The notes under the pieces: model-generated
The model's input: the letters and a program-made list of their open reading frames with translations, nothing else
What the model was told of the DNA's origin: nothing
Database searches by the model: none
DNA from: Pedobacter borealis DSM 19626
GTDB taxonomy: Bacteria; Bacteroidota; Bacteroidia; Sphingobacteriales; Sphingobacteriaceae
Reading direction: 5' to 3'
Length of the DNA: 64,000 bases
Assembly: GCF_000708285.2 (NCBI RefSeq)
Contig: NZ_JAUG01000001.1
Span: forward strand, 62,001-126,000
Shown here: positions 8,665 through 16,088 of the stretch, piece by piece
Layout: the number at the start of each line of letters is the position of its first letter
Numbering within the stretch: position 1 is the stretch's first letter
Translations under genes and position numbers: made by a program

Positions 8665-8672
8665 CAAAGGTA
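8665..8672 (-). promoter_or_regulatory. TAnnTTTG box upstream of transketolase
   Basis: TACCTTTG on the minus strand, 25 bp before the transketolase N-subunit start. It is an exact match to the Bacteroidota -7 consensus; no clear TTTG at -33 was seen. Confidence 0.5.
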
Positions 8673-8695
8673 ATATTTTACCCGCTATATCATAA

Positions 8696-9160
8696 TTAGT
8701 TATTGATTAAATCGAGTACTTGTTGCGTTGAGTTTTTTGTGTCAACTTTCTTGATGATATGGGTAATTTTTCCATCACCATCTATAATGAAAGTGGTACG
8801 TACCGTACCCATGTATTTTTTGCCGTACATATTTTTTTCTGCCCAAACACCGTAGTCGTTTACGATTTTCTGGTCGGTATCTGCAAGCAGGGTAAATGGT
8901 AAATTATGCTTGGTAACAAACTTTTGGTGCGATTTTTCGTCATCAACGCTAACCCCTAAAACCACAATGCCTTTTGCTTGTAAGCCCTGGTAGTTATCCC
9001 TGAAATCGCAAGCTTCGGCGGTACAGCCTGGTGTATCATCTTTAGGGTAAAAATACAGAACAACCGTTTTGCCTTGATAATCACTTAAAGAAACTTCAAT
9101 GCCGTTTTGATCTTTTGATGTAATTGCCGGTGCCTGATCACCTTCTTTTAACGCTGCCAT
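8696..9160 (-). CDS. bcp: Thioredoxin-dependent thiol peroxidase (Bcp/PrxQ)
   Basis: A 154-residue peroxiredoxin that reduces hydrogen and organic peroxides in the cytoplasm. The peroxidatic cysteine C46 lies in DDTPGCTAEAC and the resolving cysteine C51 five residues on, the atypical two-cysteine pattern of the Bcp/PrxQ family. YFYPKDDTPG, GVSVDDEKSH and VRTTFIIDGDG are further family signatures. Full length. It appears monocistronic, with 56 bp to the next gene downstream and 179 bp to the gene upstream. Confidence 0.96.
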   Translation of the reverse strand: MAALKEGDQAPAITSKDQNGIEVSLSDYQGKTVVLYFYPKDDTPGCTAEACDFRDNYQGLQAKGIVVLGVSVDDEKSHQKFVTKHNLPFTLLADTDQKIVNDYGVWAEKNMYGKKYMGTVRTTFIIDGDGKITHIIKKVDTKNSTQQVLDLINN

Positions 9161-9339
9161 ATTTATAATGATTGAATTTTGAATGTTATAATGATTGAAT
9201 GATTAATAGTGCATGCAATTTAAACAGTTTAACTTATTATACTGTTCAATTTATGTTAAAAGATGACATTTAATAGTATAAATGATTGATATTGATGCGG
9301 AAATGCTTATGAAATCTGTAAATTCTTAAAATATTGTTC

Positions 9340-11073
9340 CTATTTAAAGAATGTTACTGTGTATTTTCTGGTGTTTTCTTTCATATCCATTACTATTAAT
9401 TCCAATGTATGCTTTCCGGAAGTTGTTCTTTCGTCAAAGCTATGCCAAAGTGTAGCTGTTTTAGCATCGAATTCCATCAACGCCCATTTGCCGTCGATAT
9501 AGCCATTAAAACTTTTTATTCCGGATAGATTATCGCTGATCCTGAAAAATATTTTAGATAAACCCGCCATGTTTTTCCCTTCAGCAATATTTACAGGTAC
9601 GATCCTTGGTGCAAGGGTGTCAATTGCGATATAAAAACTGCCAAAGTTTTTTGGAGTAGCCTTAACATAGCCATTTTTGAAAAACCCGCCCTGAGATGTA
9701 CCGTTGTTATTTACAATTAGGGCTTTGCTTCTTAAGTTTTCGGGAAGATTATAAGCCTTGATTGAGATATCGAAACCGATATGCAGCGGCGTGTACTTAT
9801 TATGAATCTGATGTAAAGCCGACCATGCATTTCCCGTTGGTTTAGGCAACTTTTTATAAGTGAAATTTAAATCGCTGTACAATGTCCCGAGTGGGAAAAC
9901 CACTTTAATATCATCGGTATTAAACTCATTTACCTTATTATATGGATAAACTATTCCAGTGGGAATAACCGGAGCTGTAACCGGAGCTGAACCTGCATTC
10001 ACAGTAAAAGGCAGAACAGAAGAGTTTCCTTTCGAATCGGTTATGATGTAGCGCAACTGATGCGAGGCAGCATCGTTGAAATTAATCCTGCCACTGTTTA
10101 CCAAACCACTATAAATTTTTAAAGGATTGCCGGGTTCGACAAAACTTTTCTGAATACTTCTTTTGGTATTTAAATAAGTTGGGTAATCGATGTGCGAGTT
10201 GATGGCCTTACTGTCTTCAAACGCAAAGCGTTCAAGGGCAGAAGTATATATTTTCTTCCCATCAACCTCCAGTTGGATCGAATATACCCCGTTGGTGCCC
10301 GATAAACCATTGTGCCGATCGGTTACCACGATGCCAAAGCCAACCTCACCGGTTAAACTGATGGGGGCAGTGGTTTTATAATTGCCATTTGCTCCACTAA
10401 TGCCGATGGCTTGTTTAGGTGTATTTTCGTTAAAGGTTTTGCCATTTAAACGGTATACATACAAACCATGAATAACAGGTGGAATGTTATCGGGTATGAT
10501 GATTCCGAAAAATTGCGGGTTTATGGTTTCTTCTGTTTTGGTATCTCTGATTTCGAAATGCAGATGCGGACCGCCCGAACTACCACGGTTACCAGACCAG
10601 GCAATAATCTCGCCTTTATGTACCGGAATTAATGTGGCATCGGGGAACTCATCAATCTCAAATGATTTTTTTTCGTATTCAAGGTTTTTAACAATGGTTG
10701 CAATTTTGGGAGCAAACCGTTGAAGGTGGCCATATACAGTAGTGAAACCATTAGGGTGGTTGATGTACAGTGCCTGTCCGAAACCACTGTTCTGAACCCT
10801 TAACCTCGAAATATATCCATCTGCAACGGCATAAACCGGGTAACCTTCGCGTTGGTTGGTTCTGAAATCAATTCCAGAATGAAAGTGATTGCCGCGGATT
10901 TCACCAAAAGAACCTGCAAGGGCAGGAGGGCTAATATCCAAAGGTTGTCTGAAATCGGTAATCGGGTATTTATTCGTACTATAAATCTGTTGCGCCTGAA
11001 TAAAAGTTGAAGCAAATAAAAGGCAAATTGAAACTAAAAATTTTAACTTGTACTGGATCGGGTTTTTAATCAT
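9340..11073 (-). CDS. M23-family metallopeptidase
   Basis: A 577-residue exported protein with a signal peptide at 1-27 (ends TFIQAQ). An LytM/M23 zinc peptidase domain (about 45-190) has the zinc ligands in HSGIDFR and HLHFEIRD, with YAVADGYISRL and GFGQALYINHPNG between them. The remaining 380 residues look like beta-sandwich domains without a known name. M23 enzymes cut peptidoglycan cross-bridges; all active-site histidines are present, so it should be active. It is 3 bp downstream of the FAH-family gene and probably co-transcribed with it. Confidence 0.92.
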   Translation of the reverse strand: MIKNPIQYKLKFLVSICLLFASTFIQAQQIYSTNKYPITDFRQPLDISPPALAGSFGEIRGNHFHSGIDFRTNQREGYPVYAVADGYISRLRVQNSGFGQALYINHPNGFTTVYGHLQRFAPKIATIVKNLEYEKKSFEIDEFPDATLIPVHKGEIIAWSGNRGSSGGPHLHFEIRDTKTEETINPQFFGIIIPDNIPPVIHGLYVYRLNGKTFNENTPKQAIGISGANGNYKTTAPISLTGEVGFGIVVTDRHNGLSGTNGVYSIQLEVDGKKIYTSALERFAFEDSKAINSHIDYPTYLNTKRSIQKSFVEPGNPLKIYSGLVNSGRINFNDAASHQLRYIITDSKGNSSVLPFTVNAGSAPVTAPVIPTGIVYPYNKVNEFNTDDIKVVFPLGTLYSDLNFTYKKLPKPTGNAWSALHQIHNKYTPLHIGFDISIKAYNLPENLRSKALIVNNNGTSQGGFFKNGYVKATPKNFGSFYIAIDTLAPRIVPVNIAEGKNMAGLSKIFFRISDNLSGIKSFNGYIDGKWALMEFDAKTATLWHSFDERTTSGKHTLELIVMDMKENTRKYTVTFFK

Positions 11074-11076
11074 TCG

Positions 11077-11688
11077 TTACTTTACATCAAAATTTAAAAG
11101 TTGCTTTCCTTCTAACCAGGCTTCCAATTTATCGCCTTTATTTATTTTTCCGACGCCCTGCGGTGTTCCGGTAAAAATTAAATCGCCTTTTTTTAAAGTA
11201 ATATATTGAGAAACAAAGCTGATTATCTTCTCGAACGAGAATAACAAATCTTTAGTATGGCCTATCTGGCGGCTTTCTCCATTTACCTTCAACTCAAAAT
11301 TTAAGTTGTAAAGATCCTCAAAATCACTTTTAGGATGGAAGATACTGATAGGTGCCGAGTGATCAAAAGCTTTGGCAAGCTCCCATGGCAATCCTTTTTC
11401 TTTATGTTTGCTCTGGATATCACGGGCGGTAAAATCGATGCCTAACCCCACTTCATCATAATAATTAGCGGCGAATTTTTCTGCGATATGTTTTCCTTCT
11501 TTACAGATTTTTAATACCACTTCTAATTCGTAATGTACATCATCAGAAAAATCAGGCAGGTAAAAAGGTTTATTGTCTTTTAAAACAGCTGTATCAGGTT
11601 TCAGAAAAATTACGGGTATAGTTGGAACCGGATTGTTCAGTTCTTTTGCATGTTCGGCATAATTTCGGCCAATGGCGATGATTTTCAT
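11077..11688 (-). CDS. Fumarylacetoacetate hydrolase family protein
   Basis: A 203-residue member of the FAH superfamily, of the short FAHD1-like type (acylpyruvate hydrolase or oxaloacetate decarboxylase activities are known there). Visible motifs are GRNYAEHAKEL near the start, HYELEVVLKI with metal-binding glutamates, GIDFTARDIQ, and the C-terminal TGTPQGVGKI. The exact substrate cannot be read from the sequence. It is followed 3 bp later by the M23 peptidase gene. Confidence 0.92.
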   Translation of the reverse strand: MKIIAIGRNYAEHAKELNNPVPTIPVIFLKPDTAVLKDNKPFYLPDFSDDVHYELEVVLKICKEGKHIAEKFAANYYDEVGLGIDFTARDIQSKHKEKGLPWELAKAFDHSAPISIFHPKSDFEDLYNLNFELKVNGESRQIGHTKDLLFSFEKIISFVSQYITLKKGDLIFTGTPQGVGKINKGDKLEAWLEGKQLLNFDVK

Positions 11689-11763
11689 TCTTAAGACTAT
11701 GAAATATGATAAAATAGACGGGAATTAAATCCACATCAATCAAAAATAGAAAAGAAAATGGTG

Positions 11764-12297
11764 TTATAAAACCGAGATCCGTTTTACCTGGCTTTCGGAA
11801 CCGGCAATAACCCTCAAAAAGTAAATACCAGGATTAATCCTGTTTGGAATGACGAAGCTTTTGGTCTGCTCGCCAGCATTTAGGCGTTCATTTGAAAGTG
11901 TTGCCACTTCATTTCCCAATAAATCGATGATTTTGATTGTAGTCTGTGTGCCATCTTTTCCGATAGATAAGATAATATTTAATTGATCTTCTACAGGATT
12001 TGGATATATTTTTACGATGGTTAACAATTTATCTTTTGCTACAACCGTTGTATTTTTTGGAGTTGTGGAGTAAGTATTGAACATTCCAGAGCCACCAACT
12101 GTCATATACAGTGGTTTGTAAGGCGTAATGTTGGCTTTGATTTCAGGAATTCTGCTTACTTTTTTTGTTCTGTTTTTTAAGCTAATGCGAATACTATCAC
12201 CTTGTTGTGCCCAAGAATTTACGCCGCACAGTAAGACAATGCACAATGTGCATGCAAGTTTTGTGAGGAACGTTATCTTAGCGTAGAGTTTCATCAA
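11764..12297 (-). CDS. Small T9SS-sorted secreted protein
   Basis: A 177-residue exported protein with a signal peptide ending near residue 30 (NSWAQ). It has a short linker-like middle and a type IX secretion C-terminal sorting domain from about residue 93: VKIYPNPVEDQLNI, IKIIDLLGNEV, PGIYFLRV and the final KRISVL. The part before the sorting domain is too short for an enzyme and I do not recognise it. It is divergent from kup, with a TACATTTG box 10 bp before its start. Confidence 0.88.
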   Translation of the reverse strand: MMKLYAKITFLTKLACTLCIVLLCGVNSWAQQGDSIRISLKNRTKKVSRIPEIKANITPYKPLYMTVGGSGMFNTYSTTPKNTTVVAKDKLLTIVKIYPNPVEDQLNIILSIGKDGTQTTIKIIDLLGNEVATLSNERLNAGEQTKSFVIPNRINPGIYFLRVIAGSESQVKRISVL

Positions 12298-12307
12298 ATT
12301 GGTATAG

Positions 12308-12315
12308 CAAATGTA
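12308..12315 (-). promoter_or_regulatory. TAnnTTTG box upstream of the T9SS-sorted protein
   Basis: TACATTTG on the minus strand, 10 bp before the start codon, which implies a very short leader. Confidence 0.5.
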
Positions 12316-12444
12316 TTAATTTAAAACAAAGAAATTAAACATTTTGTTTAAAACCCATAATTTAACACAATTTAACAATAAAATTTAAATTTCATAGTGT
12401 TAAAAATACACAATAATTTGGTTGTTAAATTGTTATAGTTAGTT

Positions 12445-12452
12445 TACTTTTG
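12445..12452 (+). promoter_or_regulatory. TAnnTTTG box upstream of kup
   Basis: TACTTTTG, 22 bp before the GTG start, with TTG at 12422-12424 20 bp upstream (near the -33 position). A good Bacteroidota promoter. Confidence 0.6.
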
Positions 12453-12474
12453 CTCGCAAAAAATAATCAACGAA

Positions 12475-14433
12475 GTGTCAAATCATAAAAATGTCAACGC
12501 GTTAACCGCCGGCGGGGTTCTAATAAGTTTAGGAATTGTGTTCGGTGACATTGGTACATCTCCATTATATACCTTAAATGCAATTTTTACAACCATTTTA
12601 GGCGGTAAACAGGATATAAATCCCACAAATGTTCTTGGTGTACTTTCTTGCATCATTTGGACGCTAACACTACAAACCACCATTAAATATGTTATTATTA
12701 CCTTAAGGGCCGACAATAAAGGTGAGGGTGGTATTTTCTCTTTATTTTCTTTGGTTCGGAAAAAGGCGAAGTGGCTGGTGGTTCCGGCTGTGGTAGGAGG
12801 TTGCGCATTACTCGCCGATGGAATTATTACACCAAGTATTACGGTTACCTCAGCAATTGAAGGTTTAACCAGTAAGTTCGATGTGCCGGTTATCCCCATT
12901 GTATTAAGCATTTTAACGGTTCTGTTTATTATCCAGCAGTTTGGAACCAATTTGGTTGGAAAGCTTTTTGGGCCCGTAATGTTTGTTTGGTTTGCTGTTT
13001 TGGGTGTTTTGGGTATGTTTTTTATTGTTAAAGATTTTACGATCCTAAAGGCATTTAACCCTTATTACGCCATTCATTTACTGGTTACCAATAAACTAGC
13101 GTTTTTAATTCTCGGCGGTGTATTTTTATGTACAACAGGGGCTGAGGCCTTATATTCAGACTTAGGCCACTGCGGTAGAAATAACATCAGAATCAGTTGG
13201 ATTTTTGTGAAATTAACCCTTATTCTAAACTATTTAGGGCAAGGCGTTTGGATTTTGCAGAACAGTGGGAGTTATGTTCCTGGCGCTAAAATGAATCCAT
13301 TTTTTCAGATTGTTCCTGATCAGTTTCAGATTCCGATGGTTATACTGGCCACTATGGCGGCAGTAATTGCGAGTCAGGCTTTAATTAGTGGATCTTTTAC
13401 CTTAATTGCTGAAGCAGTACGTTTAAACCTTTGGCCTAAAATTAAAATTGTTTACCCATCGGTTTCTAAAGGCCAGTTATACGTTCCCTCTATTAACTGG
13501 ATGTTATGGATTGGTTGCTGTGGTATTGTACTGTTGTTTCAAAAAGCAGAGAAAATGGATGCGGCATATGGTTTATCGATCACCATAGCCATGTTAATGA
13601 CTACCATTCTGGTTAGTTTTTATTTGATAAGCAGACGTTTCCCGAAATATTTAGTTGCGATATTCTTTTTTACCTATGTAATTATTGAAGGAACATTTTT
13701 GATCAGTAATTTAACCAAATTCTTACATGGTGGTTGGGTAACCGTATTAATTGGTTCGTTATTGTTTACTGTGATGTGGAGTTGGTTTGTAGCCCGCAAA
13801 ATCAAAAACCGCTTTGTTAAATATGTCGAAATTGAGGATTATTATGAGATTTTAACCGAGCTGAGCGGAGATGAATCGGTTCCGAAATACTCGTCTCAGC
13901 TGGTTTATTTAACCAGTGCGAACTTTAAAACGGAGATTGAATCAAAAATAATCTATTCCATTATACAAAAGGAACCAAAACGTGCCGATGTGTACTGGTT
14001 GGTACATGTTGATGTAATGGACGAGCCTTATACCTTAGATTATAAAGTTGAATTCCTGATCCCGGGAAAACTGATCAGGATTGATTTTAGATTAGGTTTC
14101 AGGATTGAGCAACGTGTAAACTTATTGTATCGTAAAGTGGTTGAAGAGTTGGTGAAAAATGGAGAAATCGATATTACCAGTCAGTACACTTCGTTAAACA
14201 AGCATAAAATTGCTGGCGATTTCAGGTTTGTTCTTTTAGAAAAACATTTATCTAAGTTTACCAAGTTAAGTTTCTATGAAAGACAGATTATGGATTATTA
14301 CTTTATCCTTAAAAAATTAAGTTTATCAGAAGAGCGGAGTTTTGGCTTGGATAGCAGTTATGTTGATGTAGAGAAAGTTCCGTTGATTTTCGTTACACCA
14401 GATGATATTGAATTGAACAGGTTGCCGGTTTAA
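12475..14433 (+). CDS. kup: Kup-family potassium transporter
   Basis: A 652-residue potassium uptake protein of the KUP/HAK/KT family (potassium-proton symport in the inner membrane). About 12 membrane segments fill residues 12-450. GIVFGDIGTSPLYTL near the N-terminus and GGIFSLFSLVRK are family signatures. A cytoplasmic C-terminal domain follows (450-652). The start is GTG: there is no in-frame ATG for the next 150 codons, and the conserved N-terminus needs this start. A promoter box lies 22 bp upstream. Confidence 0.95.
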   Translation: MSNHKNVNALTAGGVLISLGIVFGDIGTSPLYTLNAIFTTILGGKQDINPTNVLGVLSCIIWTLTLQTTIKYVIITLRADNKGEGGIFSLFSLVRKKAKWLVVPAVVGGCALLADGIITPSITVTSAIEGLTSKFDVPVIPIVLSILTVLFIIQQFGTNLVGKLFGPVMFVWFAVLGVLGMFFIVKDFTILKAFNPYYAIHLLVTNKLAFLILGGVFLCTTGAEALYSDLGHCGRNNIRISWIFVKLTLILNYLGQGVWILQNSGSYVPGAKMNPFFQIVPDQFQIPMVILATMAAVIASQALISGSFTLIAEAVRLNLWPKIKIVYPSVSKGQLYVPSINWMLWIGCCGIVLLFQKAEKMDAAYGLSITIAMLMTTILVSFYLISRRFPKYLVAIFFFTYVIIEGTFLISNLTKFLHGGWVTVLIGSLLFTVMWSWFVARKIKNRFVKYVEIEDYYEILTELSGDESVPKYSSQLVYLTSANFKTEIESKIIYSIIQKEPKRADVYWLVHVDVMDEPYTLDYKVEFLIPGKLIRIDFRLGFRIEQRVNLLYRKVVEELVKNGEIDITSQYTSLNKHKIAGDFRFVLLEKHLSKFTKLSFYERQIMDYYFILKKLSLSEERSFGLDSSYVDVEKVPLIFVTPDDIELNRLPV

Positions 14434-14436
14434 CTG

Positions 14437-14589
14437 ATGAGAACTGCAATTTTAATATTGGGCATCAGTTTGTTTATAGTTGGCCCCATAGCTAAACTAT
14501 ACCATTTCGATCATGCAAATAATTATATGATAGCATCTGGATTGGGGCTGGTAATGATTACCGCGCTGGCCTTTATAAAGAAGAAATAA
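14437..14589 (+). CDS. Small two-helix membrane protein (50 aa)
   Basis: A 50-residue ORF starting 3 bp after the kup stop codon. It begins MRTAILILGISLFIVGP and ends ALAFIKKK. Two hydrophobic stretches (about 3-19 and 30-46) flank a short polar loop (KLYHFDHANN), with positive charges at the C-terminus: a plausible hairpin membrane protein. Coupling to kup suggests a small accessory subunit (inference). I do not recognise the family. Confidence 0.55.
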   Translation: MRTAILILGISLFIVGPIAKLYHFDHANNYMIASGLGLVMITALAFIKKK

Positions 14590-14649
14590 ATTGAATCCTC
14601 TTTCTGTTAAAGAATGGGGATTTTTTGTTAGAAGGACATTTGCGAGATC

Positions 14650-14675
14650 GTCACCCTGAACTTGTTTCAGGGTCT
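14650..14675 (+). repeat. GTCA-hairpin-TCT repeat, copy 1
   Basis: GTCA, then stem CCCTGAA / TTCAGGG (14654-14672, loop CTTGT), then TCT. It is a member of the dispersed family with eight copies in this window and marks the left outer boundary of the RAYT locus. Confidence 0.7.
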
Positions 14676-14688
14676 TACCACTCAAGGG

Positions 14689-14715
14689 CTATCGGTTGGT
14701 GTCTCACCGACCGAA
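14689..14715 (+). repeat. REP-like hairpin left of the RAYT gene
   Basis: A 27-base element with a 10-bp stem (TCGGTTGGTG / CACCGACCGA, one G-T pair) and a TCT loop. It ends 4 bp from the RAYT stop codon. An exact inverted copy lies on the other side of the gene at 15336-15362. Confidence 0.75.
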
Positions 14716-14719
14716 ACAT

Positions 14720-15265
14720 TTAATCTCTGAAATGTGTAAGAATCCCGAATTCATCAATCCCTGTTTCGTAAAAAATTGCGCTACTCCATTTATAATCTTC
14801 TGGTTGAGTACATAGATTCCATTTTTCTCTAGTTGGATTATCGTGTATATAATCGAGTTTTTGTATCAGGGTATCTTCTTTGCTCAAAGGGATGGCCAGT
14901 GGATCTCTTTTCCAAAACTGAAATATTCTATCATTCTTTTGTGAACGGTATCGGTTTATAAGTGGAGGGTTATTAACTAACAAGTACCTCCTGAACTCGT
15001 GTGCTGTAAATTTGGTAAAGCTGGCTGCAGGAGCCTCCTTTCCGTTTAATTTCAACATATTCCAGATTAAATGAATGTGGTTTGGCATAATCACATAGCC
15101 ATATACTTCAATAAGTTTTTGATTGACCAGAAATTTTAGTGAATTTATGATGATCATTTTTAAGTTATCATCATTTAATAAATGTGCAAAGTCACAGATG
15201 GTATCTGTATAGAAATATGGATAATTGTAATCCATTTGTCCCTGTCTTTTATGGAAGATATGCAT
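14720..15265 (-). CDS. REP-associated tyrosine transposase (RAYT, Y1/IS200-like)
   Basis: A 181-residue single-domain HUH nuclease. The HUH motif is in YVIMPNHIHLIW (about residues 57-68). The C-terminal half shows KLDYIHDNPTREKW and YKWSSA, signatures of RAYT-type Y1 transposases (usual form YIHxNPVR). It is full length without inactivating changes that I can see. No terminal repeats of a normal insertion sequence are present. Instead the gene is enclosed by two nested inverted pairs of hairpin repeats. RAYTs are thought to mobilise short REP hairpins rather than themselves, and this layout fits that. Confidence 0.9.
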   Translation of the reverse strand: MHIFHKRQGQMDYNYPYFYTDTICDFAHLLNDDNLKMIIINSLKFLVNQKLIEVYGYVIMPNHIHLIWNMLKLNGKEAPAASFTKFTAHEFRRYLLVNNPPLINRYRSQKNDRIFQFWKRDPLAIPLSKEDTLIQKLDYIHDNPTREKWNLCTQPEDYKWSSAIFYETGIDEFGILTHFRD

Positions 15266-15335
15266 AGTTTAAAATTTAAATTGTAGGGACAATTTTAACT
15301 CAAGATACGAAAAAAGATAATATGCTGTAGTAGGC

Positions 15336-15362
15336 TTCGGTCGGTGAGACACCAACCGATAG
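15336..15362 (-). repeat. REP-like hairpin right of the RAYT gene (inverted copy)
   Basis: Exact reverse complement, 27 of 27 bases, of the element at 14689-14715. It lies 70 bp upstream of the RAYT start. Confidence 0.75.
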
Positions 15363-15443
15363 AACTGAGGGGCTTTTTGTTTTAAAAGGTGGGGATTTGT
15401 GGGTTAGTGAGTATCTACCAATAGAAGCATTGCCATGCCAAGG

Positions 15444-15470
15444 CTATCGATTGGTGTCTCACTGGCCGAA
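15444..15470 (+). repeat. REP-like hairpin, third diverged copy
   Basis: Matches the left RAYT element at 24 of 27 bases in the same orientation; the changes weaken the stem to several G-T pairs and one mismatch. Confidence 0.65.
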
Positions 15471-15480
15471 AGAATTGGAA

Positions 15481-15504
15481 GATACTGAAATAAATTCAGC
15501 ATGA
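15481..15504 (-). repeat. GTCA-hairpin-TCT repeat, copy 2
   Basis: Reverse orientation: stem CTGAA / TTCAG (15485-15499) followed by CATGAC. With copy 1 at 14650 it forms the outer inverted pair around the RAYT locus. Confidence 0.65.
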
Positions 15505-15520
15505 CCAAGTAAGTAATAAT

Positions 15521-16081
15521 CTACTGCTTTGCCCTTAAGTACTTACTGATTGTATTGGTATAATTATCATCAAAGCCTATAGCAGAAATTTCTTTATACT
15601 TTATCTTTGTTGGTTCATCATCTATGAAACCTGCAGGATCGAAGTTTAGAATTTTTAAACTTCTTCTTTTCACTTTCACAATCTCTCCGATTTTAAAAAA
15701 GAAGCGATCATTGTTTTCGTTTTCTACAGCACATTTTAAGTTTATGCTTTTTATAGAATTGAAAATGGTTTCCCAGCTTTCTAAATCAATTTGGTAAGGC
15801 ATTTCGATCAGCTTTTTCTGGCCCTCCTGTTCCATTATGGAATCGAAAAATTGATCATAGTCGTTGTGTCTGATCTTGGTAATAGAAGATGTTGGAAAAA
15901 TAGTAAATCCTTTAAATAGAAAATCATCGTTCTCTTTAAGGAGAACAAAATCAAATGAGTGATCTAAGATATAACCATGAGAAAGCACATAAGATTTGTT
16001 ACCAACGTCTCTTTTAATTTTGACATAGTTTTTCTGTGTCTGATGTTTCTCTATTTTCTCAAAAATTGTCATATCATTCAT
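15521..16081 (-). CDS. Hypothetical cytoplasmic protein
   Basis: A 186-residue protein without signal or membrane segments; I do not recognise it. The reading frame is open further upstream into the permease gene, but the start is most likely ATG at 16081 (MNDMTIFEKIEKH), 7 bp after the permease stop, because the upstream part is only the permease's shadow. It appears to have two beta-rich halves: SYVLSHGYILDHSFDFVLL with TIFPTSSITKIR, then FFFKIGEIVKVKRRSLKI with IKYKEISAIGFDDNY. It is the last gene of the permease transcript. Confidence 0.75.
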   Translation of the reverse strand: MNDMTIFEKIEKHQTQKNYVKIKRDVGNKSYVLSHGYILDHSFDFVLLKENDDFLFKGFTIFPTSSITKIRHNDYDQFFDSIMEQEGQKKLIEMPYQIDLESWETIFNSIKSINLKCAVENENNDRFFFKIGEIVKVKRRSLKILNFDPAGFIDDEPTKIKYKEISAIGFDDNYTNTISKYLRAKQ

Positions 16082-16088
16082 TAATAAC

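Noticed and set aside
14497..14685. 62-codon minus-strand ORF over the GTCA hairpin
   Set aside because: Antisense to the small kup-linked ORF and built from the repeat; not a gene.
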